Assembly: GCA_010909165.1 (NCBI GenBank)
Contig: MU008174.1
Coordinates: 620,001 to 684,000 of the forward strand
Source of the DNA: Anthoceros angustus
Lineage: Eukaryota > Streptophyta > Anthocerotopsida > Anthocerotales > Anthocerotaceae
Length of the DNA: 64,000 bases
Direction: 5' to 3'
The notes under the pieces: generated by a model
Database searches by the model: none
Told to the model about the DNA's origin: nothing
What the model saw: only the letters and a program-made list of their open reading frames with translations
Program-made: the position numbers and the translations under genes
In this document: piece by piece, positions 23,723-37,900 of the stretch
Layout: every line of letters starts with the position of its first letter
How positions within the stretch are numbered: position 1 is the first letter of the stretch

Positions 23723-26576
23723 TCACGAACGGGGTGTCGTGAAGAGATTGTAGGAGAGGTCGAGAACCTCGAGATCCGGGAGGTGATAGATCGCGTTGGG
23801 GACTTGGCCGGCGAATCGGTTGTGGGCGAGGCGGAGGACGTGGAGGCCTTCGAGCTGGGCGATGGCGGGATCGAGGGGGCCGGAGAGCTTGTTGTAGGAG
23901 AGGTCGATGGCGTTGGTGGCCAGAACGGAGTCCTGTTGGAGCGTGACGGAGCCGAGGTAGCCCAGGTCGAGGATGAGGCGGGCGCGGAAGTAGGCCGGGA
24001 ACGTATCCTTGTATGGAGCCCCGGTCCCTTGGGTTCGGATGGTGAGGAATCCCGCTGCCAGCTGCTTGAATGGCACGGGGCCGGAGAGGGCGTTCCGTGA
24101 CAGGTCCAGGACCTGGAGGGAATGGAGGGAGGCCAGGAAGCTGCCCACGCCTCCGGTGAGGGAGTTGTTGGCGAGGTCCAGGACGCGGAGGCTGGGGGAT
24201 GCGGCGGCGGAAGCGGGGATGGGGCCGGAGAGCAGGTTGGAGCTTGCGGAGAACACGACCAGGGAGGGGCAGGATGGTGGGAAGCGGAGGGGGCCTGAGA
24301 GGCGGTTGTTGGAGAGGATGATGGTGTCGAGGAGGTTGGTGGAGCATGCCGGGGTGAGGTCTGGGATAGGGCCGGATAGGGCGTTGTGGGCGATGTTGAG
24401 GAGGAGGAGCGGGGCGGAGAGCGGGGGGATGGGACCCGAGAAGAGGTTGTGGCTCAGGTCCAGGGTCGGGGTGGAGAGGAGGCCGGGGGGGATGGGGCCT
24501 GAGAGGTGGTTGTAGGAGAGGTCGAGGATGGAGAGGGAGGAGGGAGGGAGAGAGGAGTCTAATGGACCGGTGAAGAGGTTGCTGCTCAGGTCCAGGATGA
24601 AGAGGGAGATGGAGTTGTCCAGGAGGGCGGTGGGGATGGGGCCGGCGATGGCGTTGTGGGAGAGGTTGAGGATGTGGGCGGAGAAGGGGAGGGATGGGGG
24701 GAGGGCGGTGAGGTGGTTGTCGGAAAGGTCGATTAGGGATGTCAATGGGAGCTGGAAGACCCATTGCGGGATGGGACCTGGAAGGGAAGGGTGGAACACA
24801 TGGTTAGAGTGAGTAGGGCGATGGAGGAATCGTTGGAAGAGGAGAGGTGTGGAAGTGGGAGTGGAGGGTTACCTGAGAGCTTGTTGGAGTGGGCGTCGAA
24901 GACTTTGAAGTTGTCGGCGGTGCTGCCGGTGACGCTGCCGGAGCCCAAGCTGGTGAGCTGGTTGTGCTGGAGGGAGAGCTGGAAGAGCGTGTAGAGTGAT
25001 GGCGGGTTGAGGGAGCCGGTGAGTTGGTTGTAGGAGAGGTCGAGGGTGCCTTGAGGCTGCAGGGCCAGGTTTTCGGGGATGGAGCCAGTGAGTCTGTTGG
25101 AGGAGAAGTTGAGGAGGATTAGCTGGTTCAGCTGCGAGAGTTGAGGTGGGATGGGGCCTGCACGTTTTGCGATGGAGGATTAGATTGGGGAGTGATGATG
25201 GGATGGAAGAAGTGGATGGAAAGGAGAGAAAGATGCTCGTACCTGATAACAGGTTGGTTGATGCATCCAGCTCCGTCAGATTCGCCAGGTTTCCTAGTGA
25301 ACTTGGGATGAAGCCTGTTAGGTGGTTGTCGTTGAGAAACAAGGTGAACAGGTTTGTGCTGCCCAGTCCTTGGGGGATTCCGCCGGTGAGCTTGTTCTGG
25401 TTCAGCTCCAAGTCCTCGAGGTTTACCAGTTGGCTTCCGAAGGTATTCGGCAAAGCACCGAATATGGATGTTCCTCGAATAATCAACACCTGCAAAAGAG
25501 GCAAAGGAAAGACGCCCAGCTGAAATGTCCTTGCCTCGTTCACTGAGGGTAGACAGGTTTATGGAATGGTGAACATCTGTGTTACTACGCACCTTGAGAT
25601 TGGTGAGAGTCTGCAAGAAGCTTGGAAACGGTCCCGACAGTGGGCTGGGGATGATTCTCCCCAGACTGAATCCATTATAAGGGTTGTTGAGATCCTCGAA
25701 TCCTCCCAGCCGAAGTTCTTGAAGGGAAGCCAGCCGGGCGTACGATCTGGGAACTGAGCCAGAGAAGTCGTTCCCCTGCAAATACAGCAGCTGGAGGCCG
25801 GGCTGCCCCAATTCCGGTAGAGGGCCAGAAAACTTGTTGCCTGAAAGCTTCAGCACCTGCAAATCAGGCAACGTGGAGAGGGAACGGGGAACCGGGCCTG
25901 AGAATTGGTTGTATTCCAGCACCAGGGTCTGCAGCTGTAGCACATTGCCTAGGCAGGCGGGGATGGGCCCGGTCTTGGAACCCAATGCCGTGGGCTCGAA
26001 CCCACTCTCGCTCAAGTCCAGAGTCTGGAGCTTCCTCAGATTGCAGACCGTGGTGGGGATAGGGCCTGTGACTTTCCTGTTATCGAAGCGCAGCACCAGG
26101 GTCTGGAGGTTGCGGATGCTCCCGATGTCGGCCGGGATGGGGCCTTGGAAATTGCTGTACTCGAAGAAGAACACCTGCAGGTTGGGCAGCACGCTGAGCC
26201 CTGTGGGCACCACATCCTGGTTGAAGTTCACCGCGGAGAAGCTCAGCACCTGCAATGCCGGCAGCTGGGAGAATGTCCTCCCTACCAGGTTCCCTTGCCC
26301 CGAGCTCTTCCTCTGCAGGGCCTGGTACACGGGGCTCACCAAGGTCACGTTGATCACATGCCCTTGCGAGTTGCACGTGACGTACTGGAATTCACAGCAG
26401 TTGCCCCCATCCTCCCAGGAAGCTAGAACATTCTGGGAGTCGCTCAGCTGGTTTCTGAACTCGATCAAGGCAGCCTGGTCCCGCGGATTGCAGGCGGCAG
26501 CTGCAACCCTCCCTACTCCCAAGGAGATCTGGATCAAGAGCAGCACCAAGCCCCATGTCCAAGCCCCCCTCTCCAT
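23723..26576 (-). CDS. Secreted leucine-rich-repeat receptor-like protein without kinase or membrane anchor
   Basis: Four exons: 25593-26576, 25243-25489, 24872-25157 and 23723-24777, with GT-AG introns that fall at LRR unit boundaries. From the ATG at 26576 there is a signal peptide (WGLVLLLIQISLG), then an LRRNT cap with CNPRDQAALIEFRNQL and NCCEFQYVTCNSQG. A long series of plant extracellular LRRs (LxxLxLxxNxxxGPIP) follows, for example LQVLKLSGNKFSGPLP and LSILDLSYNHLSGPIP. The frame ends right after LDLSYNLFTTPRS. Plant receptor-like proteins normally continue with a C-terminal cap, a membrane segment and a short tail; none is visible here. It may be a soluble LRR protein, or a receptor truncated at its last LRR. 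A defence or cell-wall sensing role is typical for the family but not shown. Confidence 0.85.
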
Positions 26577-27226
26577 GATCCTTCTCCCCTTGCTGTTGTG
26601 GGCTGTGGGTGCTCCCGCTGCTCAGAATCCGAAACGTTCTGGGTGCCTCGCTTTCCTGCTCCTGCAAGGTATCTATCCTGTGGCCAGATGTTCCAGCCAG
26701 GACTTCCAGCAGCCATGCTAAGATAAGTGCTCCTGGGTCAACGCCCAGGCTCCATCTGCACCGGTACATCCTCCTTTCTTCTCCATGACGTCTCTGTGAC
26801 GGTCTCTCCCTAATAATTCTATCGCCCATAAGGCAACACAACATCGAGCAGGGATCAATACCCAATGTGGGTGCCCCAGCAGATTGAAGGAGCTTCCCAT
26901 GCCAGTAAGTGATGCTCTTCCCGTGAATATTTGAACATGTGTTTCAAATGCCTTTCCAAACCCAGCATCGGCTGTGTCTTCGGCGACACACTCTAGTTCA
27001 TTAACAAGCCGGATTGATAAGCAGGAATTTGGTTACTTCCAGTGTTCATCCGAGGTTCTTCAAGTCGTTTGAGTCATGTAGTCTAACACGTAAACACTGA
27101 CCGTTGCAGGGAACATCTTGGGGACTCAAAATTTCATCCGAGCAAGAGCTCTTCCAGGATACACTACTTGTTGCAAAACCTTGCAAGCAGCTGTGAATTC
27201 TCTACTGCAAACCACCCTACTCCTAC
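26577..27226. promoter_or_regulatory. Region between the LRR gene start and the eL43 stop
   Basis: About 650 bp that must hold the LRR gene promoter and the 3' end of the eL43 gene. No further coding signal was recognised. Confidence 0.4.
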
Positions 27227-27523
<297 letters not shown>

Positions 27524-27653
27524 TCAGCCGCAGGCGAGAAGAACGTCAGACGTTTTAGTAGATGCCACTACCGACGTGACCGTCAGCAGGATGGTGAAGG
27601 GTTTTAGGTCTATGGAAGGAAGGCTTCGAACTACGATTCCGTCACAGAACGAT

Positions 27654-27668
27654 CTAGGGTTAGGGTTT
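27654..27668 (-). promoter_or_regulatory. Telo-box upstream of eL43
   Basis: On the minus strand this reads aaaccctaaccctag. Telo-boxes (AAACCCTAA) are a known promoter element of plant ribosomal-protein and translation genes. It sits about 150 bp upstream of the eL43 ATG, the expected place. Confidence 0.75.
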
Positions 27669-27669
27669 C

Positions 27670-29172
27670 GGATGACGATTAAGGTGTTACGTTTCCCTCC
27701 ATGCTACCCAGTTACCGAAGGTGCTAGCTGTGGTTCTATTGCGCTCACCGATGTCTCCAGTGTCCCCAGTGAAGATCGTGCTTACGGCAGGTGGGCGCTG
27801 GGGGACACTGGATGCGTCGATGAGGCCAATGGAGACACTGGCCATGGGCGTGGAGCACGTGCTGTCAGCTGTTGGAGCTTTCGGTTCTTTACCCAGGTGA
27901 ACCCAAGGTTTGAGTTGAGCTTCTGGGAACGATGGTCGGGGGTAGGTCTGAGAGACGGTGCGCCCCCTTTGCTGGCAGGTGAGTCGTGAAGAAAGGTTTG
28001 ATGAGTTTCCCTCGTCAGGATGGTTTCCTTCTTGACCACCTTCTCCGCGATGTGAGGCTTCCCCTCTCTCTCGAACACAGGACATGTCAACAAATGGAGT
28101 CTGAAAGCAAGTACTTTGACGCTAGTAGTAATCGTTTGGGCTGCTAGTGCCTGGTGTCTCATTTCGTTTCCTGTAGTGGCATTACCTTCTGCGGACAGCT
28201 TGTCGTGTAACATAAGTTATGGTGCAATGGTACTGCTCGGTGCTATCGAAGGCTCTCGTATTCTCCCAACAGTGTGCTGCAGCTGGGTGTCCTCTAAGGT
28301 CACGAATGAAGTTCCAACTTCTGGATCGAACTATCCGAACTTCACCCTAGCTTTCGAAGAAAGCTGGTCGAACTTCATCTCCTCGAGTCAAACAGATTCA
28401 GATTGCAGTCTCTTGTCGCTACCAATGTACATTGAAGATATCTCTTACCTTTGTCCATCTTTCCTGTTTAGTGGTGTAGCCACGAACATTGTGAAAGCCC
28501 ATGGGACTCGCGGAGCACAGCTCAGCCTTGCAAACTGGCTGATAAATTTGCCACTCATCTGGAGGTCTATGTGAGATGCGAGCCTGTGCACAGTAGATGA
28601 AGTTCATACTCAACTACCATTATAGATGAAGCTCATACTCGATTACCACTACAGCAGACATGTTAAAGGTCATTACATAGCTGAGAAGCCTTGGATCTCG
28701 ACAGCAGATGGATGAAGAGACGTACGCAGTCCTTTGCCCCTGCACACAGCATATTAGCGCTCAAGAATCTTCTAAACATGGGGGACCAGCAGTTTTCGTG
28801 AAATAAGACTAGGCGCCAAGAAAGTTTCCCAGATCCTCAAGGAGGATGCACAAGTGACAACTACGTATACACTCCAGAACAAACGTACTGAAGGTTTCGG
28901 AGATGGTTGATCTGGAGAACAAAAAGATCTGCAGGCAGCTCAGGGCGGTGTGGGGGTCATGAGCAATAAGTAGGCTCCCCCATATAGAACATGCATATGA
29001 AACTCGGTTAAGCACGGTCGTTTTGCATTGTGGGTCTGGCTATCGTCTTTAGCTCATCTCATGCCCGGGCATCTTCAGGAGACTCAACGCCTACGTTGGT
29101 GAAGACCTGGATGCTAAGTGAACAACATCCGTGCAGGTATCAGCGCTTGATTCGCTGAACTCCACATGGCAG
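27670..29172. other. Intergenic between eL43 and MAPKKK
   Basis: About 1.5 kb with open frames on both strands (for example near 28116-28574 plus) but no motif I recognise. It must include the MAPKKK 3' UTR at its right end. Confidence 0.4.
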
Positions 29173-32100
29173 CTAGAAGGTAGCTTCTCCATTCGGCTCA
29201 ATAGGAAGCATGTCCTCAGTGATTGCGTTCAGACTCCCCTTGCTACTCCTTGACAAACTTGAACTTGGACTTGGTGGAACACTGTACTGAGTATGAAGAA
29301 ATGGATGTTCCAGCAGTTGTGCTGCAGTTGGGCGCTTTGCTGGGTCCACTTCAAAACACTGTCGAATAAAGTCCTTCATATCCTCATTTAGATCTTCAGG
29401 TATTGGGGGTGACTCGCCCTTTCCCACCTTCCAAAACACCATAATCTACAGGTGGAAACGGCCAACCTATAGTTAAGGGTGACGAGGAGCATGTGCAGAA
29501 AACTTTCTTAAGACCTCTGCAAAGACCAGCTCTGCTACTTACAGAGAAACATGGAAACAAATCAAAGAAAATGCTTACAGATTATATCAGCGAACAAGCA
29601 GTTCATACCCATTCAAGATTGGCAAACGGAGGTGCTCCAGTAGCCATCTCAAGGACAGTGCAGCCAAGACTCCAAATGTCAGCTGGCAAATGATACTCCT
29701 TACTTGGATTAACCACCTGATACACAGAGTTCTGTTACGCTCCACCACAATCTTTGAAGCAGCATCGACAGGATTGAGGAGCACTCCGAAATGGGCTTCC
29801 ACACAGCAGGAGTGCTGAAAGAAACTGAAAATTGCTATTTCCACCTTACCTCAGGTGCCATCCAATTTGCACTCCCTTTGCAGGACTTCAGTTGTTCAAG
29901 TTTACTGATCTGCAAATAACATATGGCTAGCCTGAGAGAGGAAATCTTACAAGATGACAACCCCAGAAACCAGTTTATCCTTACCTGTTTTGCCATACCA
30001 AAATCAGCAAGCTTGACCTTAGAATGGGTGTCAACCAAGATATTGGCACATTTCACATCCCTGCAAGAAACATGATATCAAAAGATGATTGAACCAGTGT
30101 AGCGGGCCATCTGTACCACCAATTGTTGAACACATCAGAGCGCTTGACTCCCAGACATGCTTCATGGTCATCACATTGCACCATCAGCTATGGATGGCAG
30201 AAATACACTGCACCTGTGAAGAATGCTCCTGTCATGGAGGTACTTGAGGCCTCGGAGTATCTGTCTGGTGTAACTTTGTATTTGCTCCACATATAGCTTG
30301 TACTTTTTGTAAAGTGACACTAAAGAGCCTTTTGTGACAAGCTCTAGGAAGATGTAAAGTGCCTCGTCTGTCTGTGGAAATATGTCAAGAAACACAGAGT
30401 ATAAGTGGACCATCGAACATGCTGCAAATAAGCTACTGCTGCCAATTTTTCCAAAGGGACAGGATTATGCATCAGGTTGTGCACCATCGCAACACTTGAA
30501 AGAACTTCCCTTATAAGTCCTTGCAGTAACTAGGGTGTGAATCATTTTCCATGGCACTCAAGAGGATTATCATGACACTGAGCAGCCTTGCAAAACCTGT
30601 TGAGACCTTCGTAGGTAGCCCTTGTAGTAATCAAGGTATTACAAAGTTGCAATGACAATAAGTTCCAAAAGTGAAAATACAGGTGATTTTCCTTACCCTT
30701 TCTGTCCCTAGATATTGTACGATGTTCTCATGCCTGAAATGACTAAGCATAGTGATTTCCTGGGAACACATGGGAACCAGACAACAGATAAGAAAGAAGC
30801 ATAATACTCCTGCGAAATTTTGCTTCAAACAGCTGAGATTCAGAAGGTAAACAGTCAAACGCACCTGTTCCAGCTGTGTGATGGACTGACTGGAGTCCAT
30901 ATCGAGAGGCACCTCCTTCACTGCAAAATACGTTCCATCACTGCAAAGAACATAGATGCCAAGACAGTGTTAACCTCACAATAGACCAAGCTATTCGAAT
31001 GAGACACAGCAAACGCCAAGGGAAAATTGTTAACGATTAAGCCCCTGGTGGGGCCCCTGTCTGTGCATCAGTTCATGGCAACATAAAAACCAACATCAAA
31101 ACTCAGAAAGAAGCATCAAATGAATCATGATAGAAGCCTACCTGCTCACAGCCTCGTATACAGTGCCGAATGAACCACGACCAAGGAACTCCACCTTCCG
31201 CCAGGATCTCCATGGAGTTCTAGGTTGCAGAGTTCGGATGCCATCATCTACAACAGTGCTGAGAGAATCATCTGTTAAGGTTGATTCATCAGCACTTAGA
31301 TCACTCCCAGCAGGAATTGCTCCACCTTTATCCAGATTTGCAGGCATGCTAGTAGCTCTGGGCTCTGGAGAAATGGTCCTAGTCGGGTCAACCATCACAG
31401 GGGATTCTTGAGGCTCCCTGCCAGATCTCCCAGGTGGCATGGGAGATGGCAGCAAGTCATTGTGAGTGGCTGGACTAGTTACAAGAGATGCTGAGTGTGC
31501 CCGGTCGTAACTGCTGTAATCCACATAACGGGGTGGGCTTAACACGATGTCTTTCACCCCTGGTTCTCTGACTTCTGAGTGGCTGGCGATTGTAAGACCC
31601 TGTGATGGACCTGAAACAGTATTCTGTGGACCATTATCTCCAGTAGATATCCTGGATCCACGATTAGATCCAGGTGACGACTCCCGCGGATCTGGAAGTG
31701 TCTCAGCTGGCCAGGGAGCCTTGAATCTTGGAGTTCGAGGGCTTTCTGCTTCTCGGGGGGGAGTTCCCCTGAACCCTGTAAAATCCCTGCTCCTGGAAGT
31801 CTCCGGCCTCCCCTCCGTTACCCAAGTCGGGTTCAATTCACTAGACTTAGACTGGCGGTGAGAACGAACTGTTCGATCATACGAGGTCGAAGGAACAGAA
31901 GATTCCACATTCTGAGAATTTCGGCCCCAAGAAGGCCTATACGTGCCAGACGGGAAATCCCTATGGCCCTTCGCTGCCACTGGGTCGTATGAGGGAGGAG
32001 CAGCAGGAGAACCCCCAGCCGGAGAGCTTCGGCCATGAGAAGACCCGTATCTCCCAGGCAGAGAATCTGTACGAACCCTCGGCACAGGTGATGCTGGAGA

Positions 32101-32418
32101 CCTCGAAGGAGAAGACCTGAAATGAGGTGCCCCTGAATCCGGTGTCAACGGAGTCGGGAACTGCGGAGTTGTTGACCCAGGCGAAGAGCCGTGGCGTGAT
32201 CTTCCGGATTCCCATTCATCAGGAGTGATAGACAGCAGGCCAATCTTCTCACACATCCTCTGGAAGGATTGGAAATTGCCAACTCCATAAAGCATGAGAT
32301 CCTCCTCCAAAATGTCCTCCGGCCCCGCTAAGTCTGAGTCTGAGTCGGATCCATCGCGTGAAGGATGATACGGTATGTGCTTATGGGCATTCTTCCGTTC
32401 CAGTTTCCTCTCGGCCAT
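29173..32418 (-). CDS. MEKK1-type MAP kinase kinase kinase
   Basis: Eight exons: 31142-32418, 30865-30940, about 30700-30760, 30210-30370, 29985-30060, 29850-29910, 29600-29716 and 29173-29445. I start at the ATG at 32418 ([10 protein letters not shown]), because the frame above it opens with GTG. The N-terminus contains [20 protein letters not shown], a mark of plant MEKK1-class MAPKKKs, followed by a long Ser/Pro/Arg-rich regulatory segment. The kinase follows: [13 protein letters not shown] (glycine loop), FAVKEVPLD (catalytic Lys), [12 protein letters not shown] joined across an intron to DVKCANIL (catalytic loop), [10 protein letters not shown], and [10 protein letters not shown] in the activation segment. 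It ends with [13 protein letters not shown] and a short tail. It should phosphorylate MAPKKs in stress or immune signalling in the cytoplasm. All catalytic residues that I can see are kept. Confidence 0.93.
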
Positions 32419-34830
32419 AGGATAAACCCCCCTGTCCTGAGGCACAGTCACCACCTGCGCCTAAGACTAAACGGGCATCCACAACCCACAACTCCACCCT
32501 CCTGCACACCCAATGCCCAGCAAAATTCGCAAACATTCAGCACAAACACCCCAACTCCTCCCCACACAAACCCAACAAAACGAACACGACCCAACACCCA
32601 GAAACACACCCCACAACCAACCCATCACCTCCTAACCCACCATCGCAAGGGCACCCGCAACAAAATCCACCCATTCGAACCATTTCTTTCCACAGAATCA
32701 GCTACACACCAGCTGGGAGCACCTCCTCACACCCGCCCAGCTCCTGCCGGAGCTGCAGAAGCCAGCAAAATCCCCTAACAAACAGGGTCACCTCCTGTGA
32801 GGCGCGGCCAGGGAATTACAAATTTCCCTCACAGCGATTCTGGTGAGATAAGCAGAATCCAGCACCACAACTCCGGCCGGGGAGCCCGCCGACATGGTTG
32901 CCTCCCGCGGCAGCGCGCGACAGATCCAGGTTCAAGAAGGCCCACTGATGAATCGATGAAACGCCCAGAGCGCGATTCGCGGAATCCAGAAGGAGCGCCG
33001 TCGTCCGGCAGGCTTCCGGCAGAAAGCCACCTTCCTCGCACCTGCAGCCGCAAGCCACGCTGCTGCACTGCGGATTCCCAGAGTGCACTTTCAACTGGCC
33101 TATCTAGCCCAAGAAGGAGGACTGTGTCTCTAATCTCCCCACGGTCATTGATTTCACGACTGCGGGGTCAGGTAAACCCGCGGGCATTTTGATCCAGAAC
33201 CCAGAGACTAAATTTTTCCGAACGTTTGATACAGGGGACTACATTTGCTACTCTTTTTCTTCTTTATTTGGGTAGATGACAGGCCCGCTGAGGTCTGCTT
33301 GTCCTTTGTGATGGATTGTTACAGCAGCGCGCTTGGGTAGGAGCGTGGGGGAACTTCGAAGTCTTGCGCGTGCTTGGTCAAAGTAGGATTTGCATCACCC
33401 TAATTCCCTCTTAGACTATCTTTGCACCTATTCATAGGTTATTAATTATATTACCTATCTAATTTAGAATATATAGAAAAACTTTGCAGGTTATCGGGAC
33501 TCTCCGATGATAGGGTCTTGCGGTTTCGAGAGCATTGGCATTTGTGGCAGCAGCAATGGTTGCTTTGGTCGGTTGCAACATCAGGGTGTCACAATGCGTA
33601 GCTTCAGAGTTCCAGTCGCATGTATTTTAAGAAAGATTAAGATTCACACGAATGTTTGCATCCGTTAAAAGAAGGTTTTGGCTTCGACGGCGTGCCAAGA
33701 TAAGAGGGGATGCAAGTAAGCATAGAGAGCAAAGAAATTTATGTCAACAAAGAAATTTAGAAGTATAATAATTGTTGATAGATGTAAGTAATGAGAAAGT
33801 AACCTCAAACACAATCTTAAGTATGCCCAACTAGGACAAAGCATAGACCCAAGGGTGTTTGGGCTATTGAGTAATTTGTAGGTCAAGATAGTTTCATTAT
33901 AAAAATATTTAAATAATAATACTAAAACTAAAAATAAATGCCTGTGTCGTCATAGTCATGAAGTGTTGCTCTATGTCCACTCCCAAACTGGGGGTCTTTC
34001 GGTATCATAAAGAAATAATGTGTGCCGGGTAAAACACCGTGCCAAACGAAACGAACTTTTGGCGACAAAGAATTCAAGCAATAGGTAGGTGATAAGGGAA
34101 GCAAACATTGAAATAGGTACATATGGTATATATTTATGTAGATACGTATATAGTGTACCTCGATGTCAAAGGAAGTACGATGTACAATGTACAATGTACA
34201 TATGTAGTCGTCACCATCCGCGTGTGTGAGCAGTCACTATCAAGCTCACGCTTGCGCTCACGCTCAGCTGCTGAGCCGTCGCCACCATCCCACTACTCTC
34301 GCTCATTTTCTTGTTCTTGGTTCTTTGTCCACCACCAACGAATTTGGCAGGTTCCGTATTGAAAATTTCTGCATGAAGGCTGCTGAGATGGAGACCCTGC
34401 AGCGCAATTGCATGGTCTGGCGAAGAGGCCGGGAACGGGGACTGTGGGGACAAGCTGGAATGCATGAAGACTGGTGGTGGGATCGCCTGCCTGGTCCAAA
34501 GGGAGCTCGGTACTCGCAGCCATTTGAAGGACTGGAGCAGATTTATATCGTCGTTGCGAGGTGTGACGGAGCCTCGGAGGTCTGCGACTTCGACTTGTGA
34601 GTGCTTGGCTGCATTGCAAAATTTGAAATTCAGGTCCGTTGTGCAAGATTGCGTGTCACAACCGCATGCTTAGCTGAATTGCAGTGAAGAGAGAGTACGT
34701 GAGGGAAGAATTCCTGGCCGATTCTTCCCATAAATGGGGAAACAGCAGCTCGTCACAACAGGTTGAATTGAACTCTGTGACACACAGTCCTGCGTTTCGG
34801 AAATGTGGTGGTTAGCACTGTCAGCACTAA
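32419..34830. promoter_or_regulatory. Divergent region between MAPKKK and the DYW:KP gene
   Basis: 32.42-33.2 kb is C-rich and serves as the MAPKKK leader and promoter. 33.2-34.2 kb is AT-rich with no gene. 34.12-34.2 kb has short repeats (tatgtag, tgtacaatgtacaatgtaca). 34.2-34.8 kb may contain 5' sequence of the PPR gene that follows. No TATA box was assigned with confidence. Confidence 0.4.
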
Positions 34831-34917
34831 ATCAATGTGTCAACGGTGCAGGAGCTTCGCGACTTGTTGAGCAGTAGAACTAGAGAGTGCGTTTGGGATG
34901 GCGCGCAGCTTTCCCGT

Positions 34918-37900
34918 ATGGATGAGAAAGCACAGGCCTGCCAGCGTGATGGACATCATTCTCGTGATTCTCGTGCATCTGGACCTTGCAAGTCTGTTGT
35001 AACTCCATTCCGTGTTTGGAGATTTGATTTTTTTGTTCAGGAGGTGCTTGTAATTATGGAGCTCAGATGTGGGCAAGCTTGTACTCTTTGTTTTGACGAG
35101 ATTGATCCTTGCAGGATGAAGGAGGATTCGGGAGTTGAAGTTGGAGTTGGAGTCTGGAGTAAATTATCTGAGGGGGGACAGGTTAGTGAGTCCGTCCAAG
35201 CCTTGGAGCTCCTGGTGCGAAAAGATGAATATGTTCCAGATTCTGTTTTCTATCGGGTTCTCAAGGGGTGCATTGCGAGAAAAGATCTGGTTGCTGGCAG
35301 GCGTCTCCATGCTCTTGCTCTTAAAGCTGGTTACGTTTCAAACACGTTCTTGGCCAACAACCTTATCCGGATGTATGCGTCTCTGGGGAGGTTGGACGAA
35401 GCAACAGCTGTCTTTGATGCACTGGCGGCACCAAGCAAGAAGTGCATGTGGGCTTCCATCATTTTAGCACATGCTGAAAATGGAGAGCACTTGCAGGCCA
35501 TTAAACTGTATGAGCAAATGCGACGTTCAAATGTGGATCCTGATAGCCATGTAGTTGTGGCAGTCCTCAAGGCGTGTGTCCGCGCAGCGGATTTGGCAAC
35601 TGGCAAGCAGGTTCATGCTGATTGGTTAGGAAGCGGGACCCAGCCTAGTCTGTTCGTGGGCAGCAGCCTGGTGGGCATGTATGTGAAATGTGGCAGCTTA
35701 GATGATGCTCGCTTAGTGTTCGACAGCCTGCCGGAAAGAGATGTGGTGATCTGGACTGCCATGATTGCAGGGTATGCTAACCAGGGGCTTGTTCAAGAAG
35801 CTCTCACGCTATACGTGCGTATGCAGAAAGAAGGCTTCAGTGTAGCAAATCACTTCACATTTGTTTGCCTACTCAAGGCATGTGCAAGTGCGGGGGCTTT
35901 GCGTGAAGGGAAGCAGCTGCATTCACACATTCAGGAAAGGGGTCTGGAAGCTTATGTGTTTGTTGGCAGCAGCTTGGTGGAAATGTACGCAAAATGTGGG
36001 AGCTTGGAAGATGCACGGAGACTGTTTGATCGATTGCCAATCAAAGATACATCAACATGGAATGCCATGATTGGTGGTTATGCACGGCATGGACATGGTC
36101 AAGAAGCCATTTCACTCTATGCAAGCATGCAACAGGTGGGCCTGAATCCTGCTGATCAGGTGACAGTTCTGTGTCTCCTGAAAGCTTGTGCAAGCATCAG
36201 AGATCTAGAAAATGGGAAGGAGCTCATATCCCAGCTTCAAGTAAGAGGACTGGAAGCTGACATGATGGTTGGCAGCGGCCTGGTCAACATGTATGTGAAA
36301 TGTGGGAGCCTAGATGATGCCCAGAGGGTGTTTGACAACCTGCCCACAAGGGATGTGGTGACGTGGACTGCTATGATTGCAGGTTATGTAGAGCACGGAC
36401 GTTTTGAAGAAGCCCTGTCTCTGTACAATTGTATGGAAGATGGAGCTTGCATCCAACCTGATCAAGTTACATTTGTGTGTCTCCTAAGAGCATGTGCCGG
36501 CGTCAGAGCTCTGAACCAAGGGAGGCTGCTTCACTTGAAAATCCGAGATCGGCAACTGGAAACTGATCTGGTGGTCAGTACCAGCCTGATAGACATGTAT
36601 GCGAAATGTGGCAGCTTAGAAGAGGCTTACGGAGTTTTTGACAAGGTAAACAGAAAAGATTTGGGAATTTGGAATACTATGATCACAGTGCATATGCAAC
36701 ATGGGGACTGTCAGGGAGCACTTGCTCTATATGCAAGGATGCGACAGGAGGGAACGACTCCCGACCCAGCTACCTTTGTATGCCTTCTGCAAGCTTGTGC
36801 CAGCACTGGCGCTCTGCATGATGGCAAGGAGCTTCATTCCGAGATTCAAGGTCAAGGGATGGACGTTGATATGGCAGCAGGCAACAGTCTGATAAATATG
36901 TATGCCAAATGTGGCAGCCTAGAAGATGCTCGCAGAGTATTTGACAAATTGCCCTCAAAGGATGTTATAACATGGACAACAATCATTGCTGGATATGCTC
37001 ATCATGGCCTAGGTGAGGAAGCCCTTTGTCTTTATGAGGACATGCTCAAGGAAGGCTCAAATCTGGCTGATGACGTGACGTTTGCATGCCTTCTGAAAGC
37101 ATGTGCAAATGTTGGAGATATCCAACAGGGGCAGAAGCTTCATTCTGAGATCCAGAAAAGAGGACTGGAGGGTGATGTGGTTGTGGGCACCTCTCTTGTG
37201 GAGATGTACTTAAAGCATAGAAAGTTTGAGCATGCCCAACATGTGTTTGATAGGTTGTGCTTGAAGAGCGTGGCTGCTTGGAATGCAATGATCACAGGAT
37301 TTCTTCAGCATGGGCTCGACGAGGAAGTCCTCAATCTTTATACAAGAATGCAAGACGAGGCTATCACCGCACCCGATCATGTTACATATCTGAGCATCCT
37401 AAAAGCATGTTCCAGAACTGGAAATTTGCGGCAGGGTCAGCAACTTCACTCGCAACTTCAGCACAAGGGATTTGAAGCTGATCTTGCTATAGGCAGTAGC
37501 CTGGTGGACATGTACGCTAAATGTGGCAGTGTAGAGGATGCTCGCAGGGTGTTTGACAGATTGCCCACAAAAGATGCAGTGACGTGGAGTTCCTTGATTG
37601 CAGGATATGCTCAGCAAGGACTTGGTCAGGAAGCTCTAGCGCTTTACAAAATGATGCAACAGGAGGACCTGCCTCCAGCAGATCCTGTTACATATGTGTC
37701 CCTCCTAAGAGCGTGTGCCAGTGTTGGGGCTTTGCATCTGGGAATGCATCTTCACGCCGAGATTCGGGAAAGAGGACACGAAGTTGATGCAGTGGTTGGC
37801 AACAGCCTGGTGGACATGTATGCAAAATGTGGCAGCTTACAGGATGCTCGTAGAGTGTTCGACAGATTGCCCAAACCAGATGTAGTGACATGGACTGCGC

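Noticed and set aside
23783-24812. Plus-strand and alternative minus-frame proteins over the LRR gene (Pro/His/Arg- or Gly/Glu-rich)
   Set aside because: Shadows of GC-rich LRR repeats; the LRR frame has a signal peptide and correct introns.
28116-28574. A 152-residue plus-strand frame
   Set aside because: No recognisable domain and no clear ATG context; probably chance.
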